Source of the DNA: Sphingopyxis indica
GTDB lineage: Bacteria > Pseudomonadota > Alphaproteobacteria > Sphingomonadales > Sphingomonadaceae
Assembly: GCF_900188185.1 (NCBI RefSeq)
Contig: NZ_FZPA01000004.1
Span: 124,001 to 188,000, forward strand
Reading direction: 5' to 3'
DNA length: 64,000 bases
Shown here: positions 27,797-36,385 of the stretch, in pieces
Layout of the letters: the number at the start of each line of letters is the position of its first letter
Position numbering within the stretch: the stretch's first letter is position 1
The notes under the pieces: model-generated
Databases searched by the model: none
Told to the model about the DNA's origin: nothing
The model's input: only the letters and a program-made list of their open reading frames with translations
Program-made: the position numbers and the translations under genes

Positions 27797-28723
27797 TTGG
27801 TCAAATTTCTGTTCGTGGCGATCCTGCTTCTGCTGCTGTTCGGCGGCGGCGCGAAGGCGGTGTTGCGTGGCGGCGCCAGGTCGCTGAATCTTGCCGATCG
27901 CCTGCTCGGGCCGGGCGACGGCGCGCGGCTGTTGCTCGCCGATCAGCCCTATGGCCAGGGGCCGCGCCAGTCGCTCGACATATGGGTGCCCGAAGCCGCC
28001 CAGCCGCACGACCGGCTGCCAGTCGTCGTCTTCTTCTATGGCGGCGGCTGGAACAGCGGCGCGCGCGAAAGCTATGGCTTTGCGGGCCGCGCGCTCGCGC
28101 AGCAGGGGTTCGTCACCGTCATCCCCGACTATCGGCTGGTTCCGCGCGCGCACTGGCCCGATTTCCTGAAGGACAGCGCCGCCGCGGTCGCGTGGGTGCA
28201 TCGGCATATCGCGAGCCTCGGCGGCGATCCCGACCGGATCGCGCTGATGGGCCATTCGGCGGGCGCCTATAATGCGATGATGCTCGCGCTGGATCCGAGC
28301 TGGCTGCGCGAAGCGGGCAGCGATTTTTCGGTGATCCGCGGCGTCGCCGGGCTCGCCGGCCCCTATGATTTCCTGCCGTTCGAAAAGGGGGGCTTTGCCG
28401 ACAAGGCGATGGGCAAGGTCCGTCCGCTCGAAAAGACACAGCCGATCGCCTTCGCGCGCGGCGATGCGCCGCCGCTGTGGCTCGCCACTGGTGACGCCGA
28501 CGATGTGGTGCGCCCGCGCAACAGCCAGAATCTGGCGGCGGCGATTCTGCGCGCGGGCGGCGCGGCGGCGCTGCGCATCTATCCCGGCATGGGGCACACG
28601 GCCATCGTCATGGCGCTGTCGGCGCCGTTCCGCGGCAAGGGTCCGGTGCTCGAAGAGGCGAGCGATTTCCTGCGCGGCGTCACCGCGCGCCGCATCGCGC
28701 CGATCGGGGCTGCCGCGCAGTGA
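27797..28723 (+). CDS. membrane-anchored alpha/beta hydrolase (esterase/lipase-like)
   Basis: A 308-residue hydrolase. An N-terminal hydrophobic segment (KFLFVAILLLLLFGG, about 3-17) anchors or exports it. The oxyanion motif is FFYGGGWNSG, the nucleophile Ser is in LMGHSAGAYN, the acid is probably Asp in TGDADDVV and the base His in GMGHTAI. This pattern suits carboxylesterases of the BD-FAE/HSL group. The start is TTG 27797 with AGGACGGCGAGG upstream. The last four bases overlap the GTG of the following nucleotidyltransferase, so both belong to one operon. Confidence 0.87.
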   Translation: MVKFLFVAILLLLLFGGGAKAVLRGGARSLNLADRLLGPGDGARLLLADQPYGQGPRQSLDIWVPEAAQPHDRLPVVVFFYGGGWNSGARESYGFAGRALAQQGFVTVIPDYRLVPRAHWPDFLKDSAAAVAWVHRHIASLGGDPDRIALMGHSAGAYNAMMLALDPSWLREAGSDFSVIRGVAGLAGPYDFLPFEKGGFADKAMGKVRPLEKTQPIAFARGDAPPLWLATGDADDVVRPRNSQNLAAAILRAGGAAALRIYPGMGHTAIVMALSAPFRGKGPVLEEASDFLRGVTARRIAPIGAAAQ

Positions 28724-29490
28724 ACGGACTGATCCGCGTCCTCGTCATGGCGGGCAGCCGTCCGGGTCCCGACCCCTTGCTCTCGGGCAGCGGCGTGGCG
28801 ACCAAGGCGCTGCTCCCCATCGCGGGCCGTCCGATGCTCGCGCATGTCGTCGCGGCGCTGCGCGCGGCGTCCGAAGTAGGGCCGATCACCATTTTGGCGC
28901 AGCGCAGCGCCGAACTTGCCGCACATCCAGCGCTCGCCGGTTTCGCCGACCTGCATTTCGCCGATTCGGGGCAGGGGATCAGCGCGTCGCTCGCCGCCGC
29001 GCTGCCCGAGGGCGATGCGCCGGTGCTCGTGACGACCGCCGACAATGTGCTCCTGACGCCTGCGATGATCGCCGAATTTCTGGCCGGTGCGGAGGATAGC
29101 GACGTCGCGGTTGCGATGGTCGAAAAGCGGGTGCTGCTCGCGCACTATCCCGAATCGAAGCGCACCTGGCTCAAATTCCGCGGCGGCTGGTGGTCGGGCG
29201 CCAACCTCTTTCGCCTCCGCGGACGCCGCGTGCTGCCCTTGCTCGATTTCTGGGGCCGGATCGAGCGCGACCGCAAGCGGGGCATGAAGATCGTCGCGGC
29301 CTTCGGTCCGGCGCTGCTGCTCGCGGTGGTGCTGCGGCTGATCACCATCCAGCAGGGCGTCGCGCGCGCCGGGCTGCGCTTCGGCCTCAAGGCGAAAATC
29401 GTCCCGATGACCGAGCCGGAGGCGTGCATCGACGCCGACAAGCCCGCCGACGTCGAATTGATCGAAAGCATCCTCGCCGCCCGGCCCTGA
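28720..29490 (+). CDS. MobA-like NTP transferase domain protein
   Basis: A 256-residue nucleotidyltransferase-fold protein. The N-terminal loop VLVMAGSRPGPDPLLSGSGV with ATKALLPIAGRPMLAHVVAA, and VLVTTADNVLLTP with the metal-binding Asp, mark the GT-A NTP-transferase fold. The C-terminal half (FRGGWWSGANLFRLRGRRVL, LLLAVVLRLITIQQG) is unlike MobA and contains a hydrophobic stretch. It likely activates a phosphate ester with CTP or another NTP. GTG start coupled to the hydrolase by GTGA; it lies beside the CDP-alcohol cluster. Confidence 0.75.
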   Translation: MNGLIRVLVMAGSRPGPDPLLSGSGVATKALLPIAGRPMLAHVVAALRAASEVGPITILAQRSAELAAHPALAGFADLHFADSGQGISASLAAALPEGDAPVLVTTADNVLLTPAMIAEFLAGAEDSDVAVAMVEKRVLLAHYPESKRTWLKFRGGWWSGANLFRLRGRRVLPLLDFWGRIERDRKRGMKIVAAFGPALLLAVVLRLITIQQGVARAGLRFGLKAKIVPMTEPEACIDADKPADVELIESILAARP

Positions 29491-29610
29491 CCGGCGGGGT
29501 GCGCTTTTTTGGTGAAACGAACGTCAAGCGGCTCTTGAGTGCCGGTTTTGCCGTGATTTCCGAGCCGTGAAATGTTCCATTTCACTCGAAATCACTCTAG
29601 GGCGTCAGCC

Positions 29611-30375
29611 ATGAGCATCAAGAAAGCCATCATCCTGTCCGCCGGGCAAGGGTCGCGCCTGTTGCCGCTGACCCGCGACCTGCCCAAATGCCTGATCGAG
29701 TTCAACGGCCGCAGCCTTTTGGGCTGGCAGGTTGCGGCGCTCGTTGCCAACGGGATCAAGGATATCGTCGTCGTGACCGGTTTCCGGACCGAACGCGTCG
29801 AGGATCACGCGCTGGAACTTTATCGCGACACCGGCGCGCGCGTTCGCACGCTGTTCAATCCCTTCTTTCAGGTCGCCGACAATCTGGGCACCTGCTGGAT
29901 CGCGCGCGCGGAAATGGACCGGGATTTCATCATCCTCAACGGCGATACCATCGTCTCGGACGAAATCGTCGCCCGGCTGATCGCCGGCGCGGTCGATCCG
30001 ATCACCGTGACCGTCGATGTCAAGGACAGCTATGACGACGACGACATGAAGGTGACCCGCGATGCCGAAGGGCGGCTCCACGCCATCGGCAAGCGGCTGT
30101 TGCCCCCCGACACCGACGCCGAATCGATCGGTATGCTGGCGTTCGCCGGCGACGGGCCGGCGATCTTTCGCAATCAGGTCGATCAGATGATGCGCACGCC
30201 CGACGGCGTCGAGCGCTGGTATCTGCGCGCGATCGACATCATCGCCAAGGGCAACCGGGTCGGGACCGTGTCGATCGAGGGCCTCGAATGGCAGGAAGTC
30301 GATTTTCCCGGGGACGTCGAGGCCGCCGATGCGCTGACCGCGCGATGGGCCGCGGAAAAACGCTACGCGAAATAG
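29611..30375 (+). CDS. CTP:alcohol-phosphate cytidylyltransferase-like (LicC/phosphocholine type)
   Basis: A 254-residue nucleotidyltransferase. The N-terminal IILSAGQGSRLLPLTRDLPK (about 7-26) with CLIEFNGRSLLGWQ is the signature of sugar-1-phosphate and phosphocholine nucleotidyltransferases; NPFFQVADNLGTCWIARAEM and FIILNGDTIVSDEI follow the LicC-like layout, with GDT holding the metal-binding Asp. It should make a CDP- (or NDP-) activated alcohol for the convergent CDP-alcohol phosphotransferase. Its 3' end overlaps the end of the HIT gene by 13 bases on the opposite strand. Confidence 0.83.
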   Translation: MSIKKAIILSAGQGSRLLPLTRDLPKCLIEFNGRSLLGWQVAALVANGIKDIVVVTGFRTERVEDHALELYRDTGARVRTLFNPFFQVADNLGTCWIARAEMDRDFIILNGDTIVSDEIVARLIAGAVDPITVTVDVKDSYDDDDMKVTRDAEGRLHAIGKRLLPPDTDAESIGMLAFAGDGPAIFRNQVDQMMRTPDGVERWYLRAIDIIAKGNRVGTVSIEGLEWQEVDFPGDVEAADALTARWAAEKRYAK

Positions 30376-30791
30376 GGTTTCAGCCAGGCGACGAGCGCCG
30401 CGACCTGTGCCGCGTCCGGCTTCGCCGCCTGGCCGAGATCGGGCTGACCGGGCCAGCCCGCATCCGTCACCGTCATGCCGGCCGCCGTGCGGTTCCCCTC
30501 ATAACGGGGGATCACATGAAAATGCACATGCGGATCGACCATCATCAGCATCAGATAGTTGATCTTGGCGTAGCTCACGGCCGCCGACAGCGCCGCCTCG
30601 ATCGCCGAGGTGACCGCCTTGAGCTCGGCATGGGCGGCGGCCGGCAGGTCGCCGAACGCCGTTGCGGGTGATTTTGCGGCCAGCACCAGCGCGCCCAATG
30701 TCGGCTGGGCCGGGCGCAGCAGGATGAGCCAATGATCGAATTCGGCGATCAATGTCGCGGGATAGCCGAATTTTTCGATGGTTTCGTTCAT
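30363..30791 (-). CDS. HIT-family nucleotide hydrolase/transferase
   Basis: A 142-residue protein with the histidine triad HVHFHVIP (H88, H90, H92), the catalytic His being the middle one. The N-terminal part (LIAEFDHWLILLRPAQPTLG) fits the HIT fold. HIT proteins release NMP from nucleotide adducts; in this context CDP-alcohol turnover is a reasonable guess. Its ATG overlaps the stop of the CDP-alcohol phosphotransferase by ATGA. Last gene of the leftward operon. Confidence 0.87.
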   Translation of the reverse strand: MNETIEKFGYPATLIAEFDHWLILLRPAQPTLGALVLAAKSPATAFGDLPAAAHAELKAVTSAIEAALSAAVSYAKINYLMLMMVDPHVHFHVIPRYEGNRTAAGMTVTDAGWPGQPDLGQAAKPDAAQVAALVAWLKPYFA

Positions 30792-31882
30792 GGAACGGGC
30801 TCCTCCATCCAGCTGACGATCGGCCGCCCCGAACGGTGTGTGCGATAGGCCTGGGCCAAACGCACCGCATGGACGGCCAGCGAGATGACGGTCCACCAGG
30901 CGAGCGCGACAAGGCCGACGTCGGGACGCCCGGCGAGCAACGCGACGAACAGGATCGCCATATTCGGATTGCGGCGCGCGGTGATCAGGCGAAAATCGCT
31001 GTCGAACCGCCGCCAGACATGAATGTCCATGCCGAAGTCCTTGAGGAACAGGCCCTCGATCACCCGCTGGAGAATATAGCCCGCGATCACCGCGACCATC
31101 ACCAGTGCGAATGTCTGGGTCGAAAGCGCCAGCCCCCAGCTGCCCAGGCCGACGCCCCAGAAATACCACCAGAAGGGCGGATGGATCAGGTCGACGCCAT
31201 GGTCGGCGACATTGCCCCATTTGGACGAGGTGATCGTGCAGCGTGCGAGCTTTCCATCGACGGTGTCGAGCACCATGAAGATAAAGCCCGCGAGCATCCC
31301 GGTCCAATATTGGCCATGGGCGAAGAGATAGGTCGCATAGATGCACAGCGCCGCGCCGATCGCCGTCACCATGTTCGGCGTCATGCCGATGCTCGCTGCG
31401 CCGCGCGTCAGCCACAGCGCCAGTTCGGGCCAGAGATATTTGGTCAGCAGGTCGGTGACGCCCTTATAGGCGCCGAAATAGCTGCGGCGTTCGATTTCGC
31501 GCCGGGTGGCAGGGGTCAGATCGCGCACGAAAGGTTGTTCGAGTTTGCGAAGCTGGCGGTTGTAGAGCTTTCGCCCGTCCGCCAGGTCGACGACCGAGGC
31601 GGTCATCGGATCGCGGCCCAGCGGCGCCTGTCCGACCACCGGTACGCCGTTCCACGCGAAAACCAGCCCGGGCTGGCCCAGGACTTCGCGGAGCAGCATC
31701 GGGTCGAAAACAAAGTCGAGGTTGAACAGCAGTTCGTGCCCCGGCGCGACCGCCGCGCCGTCCTTCCCGGCGCTTTCCGCCAGCCGGCGGCAGCGTTCGG
31801 CGTTGGTCATGCCCCAGATGGGCGTGGCATTGTCGCCGATCAGGCGCACCGGCCCGGCGGCGGTCGCGATCGTGCCGCTCAT
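30788..31882 (-). CDS. CDP-alcohol phosphotransferase with extra N-terminal domain
   Basis: A 364-residue integral membrane enzyme. Residues 209-231 carry the complete family motif DG-x2-AR-x8-G-x3-D-x3-D (D209, G210, A213, R214, G223, D227, D231), so it can transfer a phospho-alcohol from CDP-alcohol to an acceptor alcohol. Five to six membrane helices lie between about 170 and 350. The first ~160 residues (GDNATPIWGMTNAERCRR, LLFNLDFVFDPMLLREVLGQ) are extra and resemble a nucleotidyltransferase remnant, as in bifunctional inositol-phosphate enzymes. Both ends overlap neighbours by ATGA, in a tight operon. Confidence 0.87.
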   Translation of the reverse strand: MSGTIATAAGPVRLIGDNATPIWGMTNAERCRRLAESAGKDGAAVAPGHELLFNLDFVFDPMLLREVLGQPGLVFAWNGVPVVGQAPLGRDPMTASVVDLADGRKLYNRQLRKLEQPFVRDLTPATRREIERRSYFGAYKGVTDLLTKYLWPELALWLTRGAASIGMTPNMVTAIGAALCIYATYLFAHGQYWTGMLAGFIFMVLDTVDGKLARCTITSSKWGNVADHGVDLIHPPFWWYFWGVGLGSWGLALSTQTFALVMVAVIAGYILQRVIEGLFLKDFGMDIHVWRRFDSDFRLITARRNPNMAILFVALLAGRPDVGLVALAWWTVISLAVHAVRLAQAYRTHRSGRPIVSWMEEPVP

Positions 31883-32952
31883 CCGTTCGCCCTCGCAAAG
31901 TCGAGGATGAGGTCGGCCTGGCGCCGGGAGGCGGGGATCGGGGACTGGTCGATGGAATCGCGCATGGCCGTTTCCTGAGCATCAATGAAGCCGGGTTGCA
32001 AGTCCGCCGCCCGGGCCAGCGCGCGGGGCAGGTCGGCCAGATCCTCGATCACCTGGCCCAGCCGCCAATGCGCAAAGGCGGGATCGCCCTGCCATGCCCG
32101 CCGGTCGAGGTTCAGGAAAATGCAGGGGCGCGGGCGCACGACAAATTCATAGATCTGGCTCGATACGTCCCCCAGATAGACGTCGGCGCTCGTCGTATAG
32201 CTCATGTCGATCGAATGGTGGCTGCCCATATCGACGCGCACATGGGGGGCCTGCGACGTGATCGGCGGCACCTGGCGCGCCAGCTTGATATGCGGTGCGA
32301 CGATGACGTTCCATCCGTCGAGCGCTTCCAGCGCCGCGAGAATGGCGGGGCCGTGGCGGATCCACGACGACAGCTCCGCATCGAAATGCGGATTGTAGAG
32401 AAGCACCGGGCGGTCGTCGGGGAAAAAGCGCTGAGGCTCCGTGTCGAGTTCGAATTTGGGATAGCCGGCGACGACGATATTCTGCTCCGTGCCCAGGCCG
32501 CGCTCGATCATTCGGCGGCGATCTTTGATCCCGCCGACCAGCGTCAGGTCGAAATAGCGGTGGCGTTGCTTATATCCTCCTTCGCGATCGCCCGCCCCAT
32601 GCTTGATGAGAATCGTGCGCGAAGGAAATCCGGGGACGCGGGAGAGCCAGGCGGTGGTGATTTCGGTCGTCACGAGAACCGGGAAGCGCGTGAGCGTGCG
32701 ATAGTTGAGCAGCAGGGTGGCCAGCCGCGACGGCTGGCGAAAGAGCGTGTCGGGGCCGGGCGGGCGGCGCAGGCGCACCGGATCGAGCAATCCCTGCGGA
32801 TCGCGGCTTCGGATCAGATCGAGAATGCGCTCCGACGGCGACAGGACCGAAATCCGCACATCGTCGCGGCGGGCAAGTTCCAGCGCGGTCGGCAGCCAGT
32901 GATAGAGTTGCTGCGCTTCGGCGATGGCGAGAAAGGCGATGGAGGTCGGCAA
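31879..32952 (-). CDS. CDP-glycerol:glycerophosphotransferase family protein (TagB/TagF-like)
   Basis: A 357-residue GT-B-type transferase. ILIKHGAGDREGGY, IVVAGYPKFEL, PVLLYNPHFD and particularly DVYLGDVSSQIYEFVVRPRP are features of the glycerophosphate transferases of teichoic-acid synthesis (TagB, TagF). It would add a glycerol- or polyol-phosphate unit from a CDP donor to a lipid or glycan acceptor at the inner membrane face. The start is TTG 32950-32952 with GGAG upstream. It ends by ATGA overlap into the CDP-alcohol phosphotransferase. Such enzymes are unusual in Gram-negatives outside some capsules. Confidence 0.83.
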   Translation of the reverse strand: MPTSIAFLAIAEAQQLYHWLPTALELARRDDVRISVLSPSERILDLIRSRDPQGLLDPVRLRRPPGPDTLFRQPSRLATLLLNYRTLTRFPVLVTTEITTAWLSRVPGFPSRTILIKHGAGDREGGYKQRHRYFDLTLVGGIKDRRRMIERGLGTEQNIVVAGYPKFELDTEPQRFFPDDRPVLLYNPHFDAELSSWIRHGPAILAALEALDGWNVIVAPHIKLARQVPPITSQAPHVRVDMGSHHSIDMSYTTSADVYLGDVSSQIYEFVVRPRPCIFLNLDRRAWQGDPAFAHWRLGQVIEDLADLPRALARAADLQPGFIDAQETAMRDSIDQSPIPASRRQADLILDFARANG

Positions 32953-33017
32953 GGATAGACTCCGGGAGGCGCGGAATTAGCCGGGAATGTGGAGCTGCGA
33001 CAAGGGCGCAATCGAAG

Positions 33018-33719
33018 TTAGCAGGCCGCGGTATCGGTTTCGAAATCCGCCGTCCGCCAGCCGTGCCGCGCCGCGTGCGCGGCCGGCCCTTTGCCCCGCC
33101 CGATCAACCAGGCTTCGTGGGCGAGCGCAAAGGTCGGGGCATCGCTGACATGATCCGAATAGAAGCGGATGCGGCGGGCGCCGCCGGGGACGTTGGCATC
33201 GAGCCATTCGGTCACGCGCCGGGCCTTTTCCGCGCCATAGCAATTGCCCCCGTCGAGCGCGGGCAGCCAGTTGCCCGCGGCATCGCGCTGGTGGCGGGTG
33301 GCGACGACGGCGTCGAATCCCAGCGCTTCGGCGATCGCATGAGCATAGAATTCAGGCGCGGCGGTCGCCATCAGCAGGCGAAACCCCTCGGCGCGATCGC
33401 GCGCCACGGCGGCGCTGGCACCCGGCGGAACATCGGCGGGGACGCGCCAGCCCGCAAAGCGTTCCGCCAGCTTTTCGGCGCGGTCCGGGGTCAGGCGCGG
33501 CCCCAGCATCAATCGAATGGCGGCGGGCTTGAAACGATCGCGCCCATAAAGCCGCAGCGCATGGCCGAGACCCAGCGCTGCGAGGCCGGGCAGCAGCAGC
33601 AGGCGCCAGGGGGCTTCGTGCCAGGCCGCCCAGATCAGGAACAGGGTGAAGGTCGGCCGGCGCAGCAGGGTGCGGTCGAGGTCATAGATGGCGACGCGCG
33701 TCGCTGTGGGGTCTGTCAC
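33018..33719 (-). CDS. HAD-superfamily phosphatase (HAD-IB/SerB-like)
   Basis: A 233-residue hydrolase. Motif I is YDLDRTLLRR (nucleophile D13, acid/base D15); motif II is Thr/Ser in LLMATAAPEF; FYSDHVSDAPTF gives the final metal-binding Asp pair. This is the HAD-IB layout of phosphoserine- and PGP-phosphatase-like enzymes. A helical cap near 25-90 includes a hydrophobic stretch. It could dephosphorylate the product of the CDP-alcohol phosphotransferase. GTG start with AAGGA 10 bases upstream. It lies 65 bases upstream of the CDP-glycerol transferase gene in the same direction. Confidence 0.83.
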   Translation of the reverse strand: MTDPTATRVAIYDLDRTLLRRPTFTLFLIWAAWHEAPWRLLLLPGLAALGLGHALRLYGRDRFKPAAIRLMLGPRLTPDRAEKLAERFAGWRVPADVPPGASAAVARDRAEGFRLLMATAAPEFYAHAIAEALGFDAVVATRHQRDAAGNWLPALDGGNCYGAEKARRVTEWLDANVPGGARRIRFYSDHVSDAPTFALAHEAWLIGRGKGPAAHAARHGWRTADFETDTAAC

Positions 33720-33753
33720 GCGGATCGGGTCCTTTTGGCGGGATTCGTTGGAG

Positions 33754-35310
33754 TCATGACGCTTCCGATAGGGTTCCGCCTTGGAGGCGCAGCCGTCGCC
33801 CGACGCTGCCGAGTGAGGCGCGGTCGGCGTCGGGCAAGGCGAACCGCACCGACAGCCAGATGGCGGCCATGGCCAGCAGGATGATCAACGGCAACGCCGC
33901 GGCGTCGGGCAGCCGTCTTGCCACAAAGGCCAACAGCCCCGCCACCAGCGCAACCAGCCCGCCGCGCAGCGCTACCGACAGAAATTGCCCATCGAAGGGA
34001 TGCAGCTTCTCGGTCAGGGCGAGCTGGAGCATCGGAATGCCCGCCATCACGATCAGGCCGGCCGCCATGCCCAGCGTAACCCCGGTCAGCGCGTCCATAT
34101 GACCGACGATCAGCGAACCCGCCCCGATGGCGACAAGGACGCCGGCGATGCTGGCGGTGAGCTGGTGGCGAAAGGCCGCCACGACTTGCAGGATGGGCTG
34201 CGAAATGCCGAGAACCGCCTCTGCCGCGCGGGCGAGGAACAGGATGATGACCGCGCCCTGCGCGACATGCGCCTCAGCGCCGAACAGCCCGAGCAGCGAC
34301 GAGCTGCCCGCCGCCAGCACCGCCGCCAGCGGCAGCGCGACGGCTGAAATCAGGCGTGTCGCATAGGCATAGATGGCGGCGACCTGTGCGCGGTCGGCGC
34401 GCTCGGCGCTCGCCGCGAGCGGCGCGAGGACATAGACGAAGGCGATGCGGACGAGCTGGACGACGCTCGACAGCTTGCGGGCGATGGTGAACAGGCCCGC
34501 CGCCGCGGCGCCGCCCGCGCCGGGGATCAACAGGTTGAGGATCAGCGCCGGCGCATCGCCGAACAGGCGGGCGATGACGTTCGAGGGCAGGATCGAAAGT
34601 CCCGCCCAGAAGGTGTTCTTCGCGGTCGCGCTGCCGCGCGGCGCGCGGCGCAGCTCGGCGAAGCTGTAATAGCGCGCGAGCAGCCGGACGCAGAGGAAGG
34701 CGGTCACCGCCAGCGAGCAGATGTGCGCGATGAACAGCCCCTTGAGCCCGAGCCCGCCCGCGAAGAACAGGCCCGCAAAGACGAGCCGCAAAATCTGTTC
34801 CCAGACGATCCGCAGGCGGATCTCGGCCCCGAACACCATGCGCGCGCGCATCGCCGACGTCGCAATCTCGACGAACGCCCAGAGGGGGAGCGCCCAGACG
34901 AAGAGCTGGATCGCAGGCACGACGAGCGGCCGGTCGCGCGTCGCGACGTTGAGGAAGGGGGCGAGGTCGGCGGCGAACAGTGCGATCCCGCCGGCGACGA
35001 CCAGGCACGGGCCGACGCCAAACAGCATCGCGGTGCGCAGTGCGGCTGCGGCTTCGGCATCGCTCGCCGATTGCGGCACGGTGCGCTGCATCGCGCTCGT
35101 CATGCCGAGGTCGAAGATATTCTCGATCAGGTTGATCGCCGCCCAGAGCACCGCATAGAGGCCATAGCCCGCGAGCCCGAACATCGCGACATAGAGCGGC
35201 TGCGCGACGATCTCGACCACCGCGCCGAGCCGCGCGAGCACGGTCGTGCCAAGCCCCTTCGCAACATGGCGACTGGTGACGGCTGGCGCTGGGGCGGGCT
35301 CTTCGCTCAT
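33754..35310 (-). CDS. polysaccharide/lipid flippase (MOP superfamily, Wzx-like)
   Basis: A 518-residue protein with 12-14 hydrophobic helices. The N-terminus (GLGTTVLARLGAVVEIVAQP, MFGLAGYGLYAVLWAAINLI) and the repeated six-helix organisation match O-antigen/teichoic-type flippases of the MOP group. It would move the lipid-linked product of the cluster across the inner membrane. ATG 35308-35310 (MSEEPAP). It starts the leftward set flippase - HAD - CDP-glycerol transferase - CDP-alcohol phosphotransferase - HIT. Confidence 0.88.
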   Translation of the reverse strand: MSEEPAPAPAVTSRHVAKGLGTTVLARLGAVVEIVAQPLYVAMFGLAGYGLYAVLWAAINLIENIFDLGMTSAMQRTVPQSASDAEAAAALRTAMLFGVGPCLVVAGGIALFAADLAPFLNVATRDRPLVVPAIQLFVWALPLWAFVEIATSAMRARMVFGAEIRLRIVWEQILRLVFAGLFFAGGLGLKGLFIAHICSLAVTAFLCVRLLARYYSFAELRRAPRGSATAKNTFWAGLSILPSNVIARLFGDAPALILNLLIPGAGGAAAAGLFTIARKLSSVVQLVRIAFVYVLAPLAASAERADRAQVAAIYAYATRLISAVALPLAAVLAAGSSSLLGLFGAEAHVAQGAVIILFLARAAEAVLGISQPILQVVAAFRHQLTASIAGVLVAIGAGSLIVGHMDALTGVTLGMAAGLIVMAGIPMLQLALTEKLHPFDGQFLSVALRGGLVALVAGLLAFVARRLPDAAALPLIILLAMAAIWLSVRFALPDADRASLGSVGRRLRLQGGTLSEAS

Positions 35311-35348
35311 CGCTGCGCAAGTAGCATCATTCGCCGCAAAAAAAAGCT

Positions 35349-35437
35349 GTGTGCACCCGCGGAGGCGGGTGCCCATCACCCGACGGCGCAAAATAGAGCC
35401 GGAGGGAGATGGGGCCCCGCCTTCGCGGGGACACACG
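35349..35437. repeat. dispersed repeat, family B copy 2
   Basis: GTGTGCACCCGCGGAGGCGG ... CCGCCTTCGCGGGGACACAC, the same layout as copy B1. It occupies most of the gap between the divergent flippase and sdhB genes (35311-35538). Confidence 0.85.
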
Positions 35438-35538
35438 AAAGGGATAGGGCCAAAGAGATTCGATGGGGACATCACCCCCTTGCCGTCGCGGTTCATCGGG
35501 TCTAGGCGTCGGCGCGATTGCACAAGGGAGCCCGCGAT

Positions 35539-36321
35539 ATGGCCGAATTTCGCCTGCCCAGGAACAGCCGCGTGAAGAAGAATGGCACGGTTCACACTGC
35601 CGAGGGCGCGACCAACGTCAAAAAGTTCAAGGTCTATCGCTACAATCCCGACAGCGGCGAAAATCCGCATTTCGACACCTTCGAGATCGATCTCGACACA
35701 TGCGGGCCGATGGTGCTCGACGCGCTCATCAAGATGAAGAGCGAGCAGGATTCGACGCTCACCTTCCGCCGCTCGTGCCGCGAGGGCATTTGCGGCAGCT
35801 GTTCGATGAACATGAACGGCAAGAACGGCCTTGCCTGCACGACCGCGATCGAGGATCTGAAGGGCGACATCCGGATCACCCCGCTGCCGCACATGGAAGT
35901 CATCAAGGATCTCGTCCCCGACTTCACCCATTTCTATGCGCAATATGCGTCGATCGAGCCCTGGCTCAAGACCAAGACGACGACGCCGAGCGGCAAGGAG
36001 CGGCTGCAATCGCCCGAGGAGCGCGAGAAGCTCGACGGTCTCTACGAATGCATCCTCTGCGCCTGCTGCTCGACGAGCTGCCCGAGCTATTGGTGGAACA
36101 GCGACAAGTTCCTCGGCCCCGCGATCCTGCTCCAGGCCTATCGCTGGCTCGCCGACAGCCGCGACGAGCTGACCGGCGAACGCCTCGACGAGCTCGAGGA
36201 CCCGTTCCGCCTCTATCGCTGCCACACGATCATGAACTGTGCCAATGCGTGTCCCAAGGGCCTGAACCCTGCGCGCGCGATCGCCGAGATCAAGAAGCTG
36301 GAAGCCGAGCGGCAGGTTTGA
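35539..36321 (+). CDS. sdhB: succinate dehydrogenase iron-sulfur subunit
   Basis: A 260-residue subunit of complex II carrying three Fe-S centres. The [2Fe-2S] ligands are C80, C85, C88 and C100 (CREGICGSC ... C); the [4Fe-4S] and [3Fe-4S] clusters use [12 protein letters not shown] and [15 protein letters not shown] 35539 follows GGGAG. It is isolated: sdhC, sdhD and sdhA are not upstream, where the flippase cluster runs the other way, although sdhB normally follows sdhA. It is followed in the same direction by the thioesterase and zapE genes. Confidence 0.97.
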   Translation: MAEFRLPRNSRVKKNGTVHTAEGATNVKKFKVYRYNPDSGENPHFDTFEIDLDTCGPMVLDALIKMKSEQDSTLTFRRSCREGICGSCSMNMNGKNGLACTTAIEDLKGDIRITPLPHMEVIKDLVPDFTHFYAQYASIEPWLKTKTTTPSGKERLQSPEEREKLDGLYECILCACCSTSCPSYWWNSDKFLGPAILLQAYRWLADSRDELTGERLDELEDPFRLYRCHTIMNCANACPKGLNPARAIAEIKKLEAERQV

Positions 36322-36385
36322 TGGCGGCTGACGCCAGGGATGGGGGAGCGGGCCGGTGCCGCTCCGCCTTCGCGGACGATCGACA

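Noticed and set aside
28720-29490. Molybdenum cofactor guanylyltransferase MobA
   Set aside because: The C-terminal half is unlike MobA, with a hydrophobic segment, and the neighbourhood concerns CDP-alcohols, not molybdopterin.
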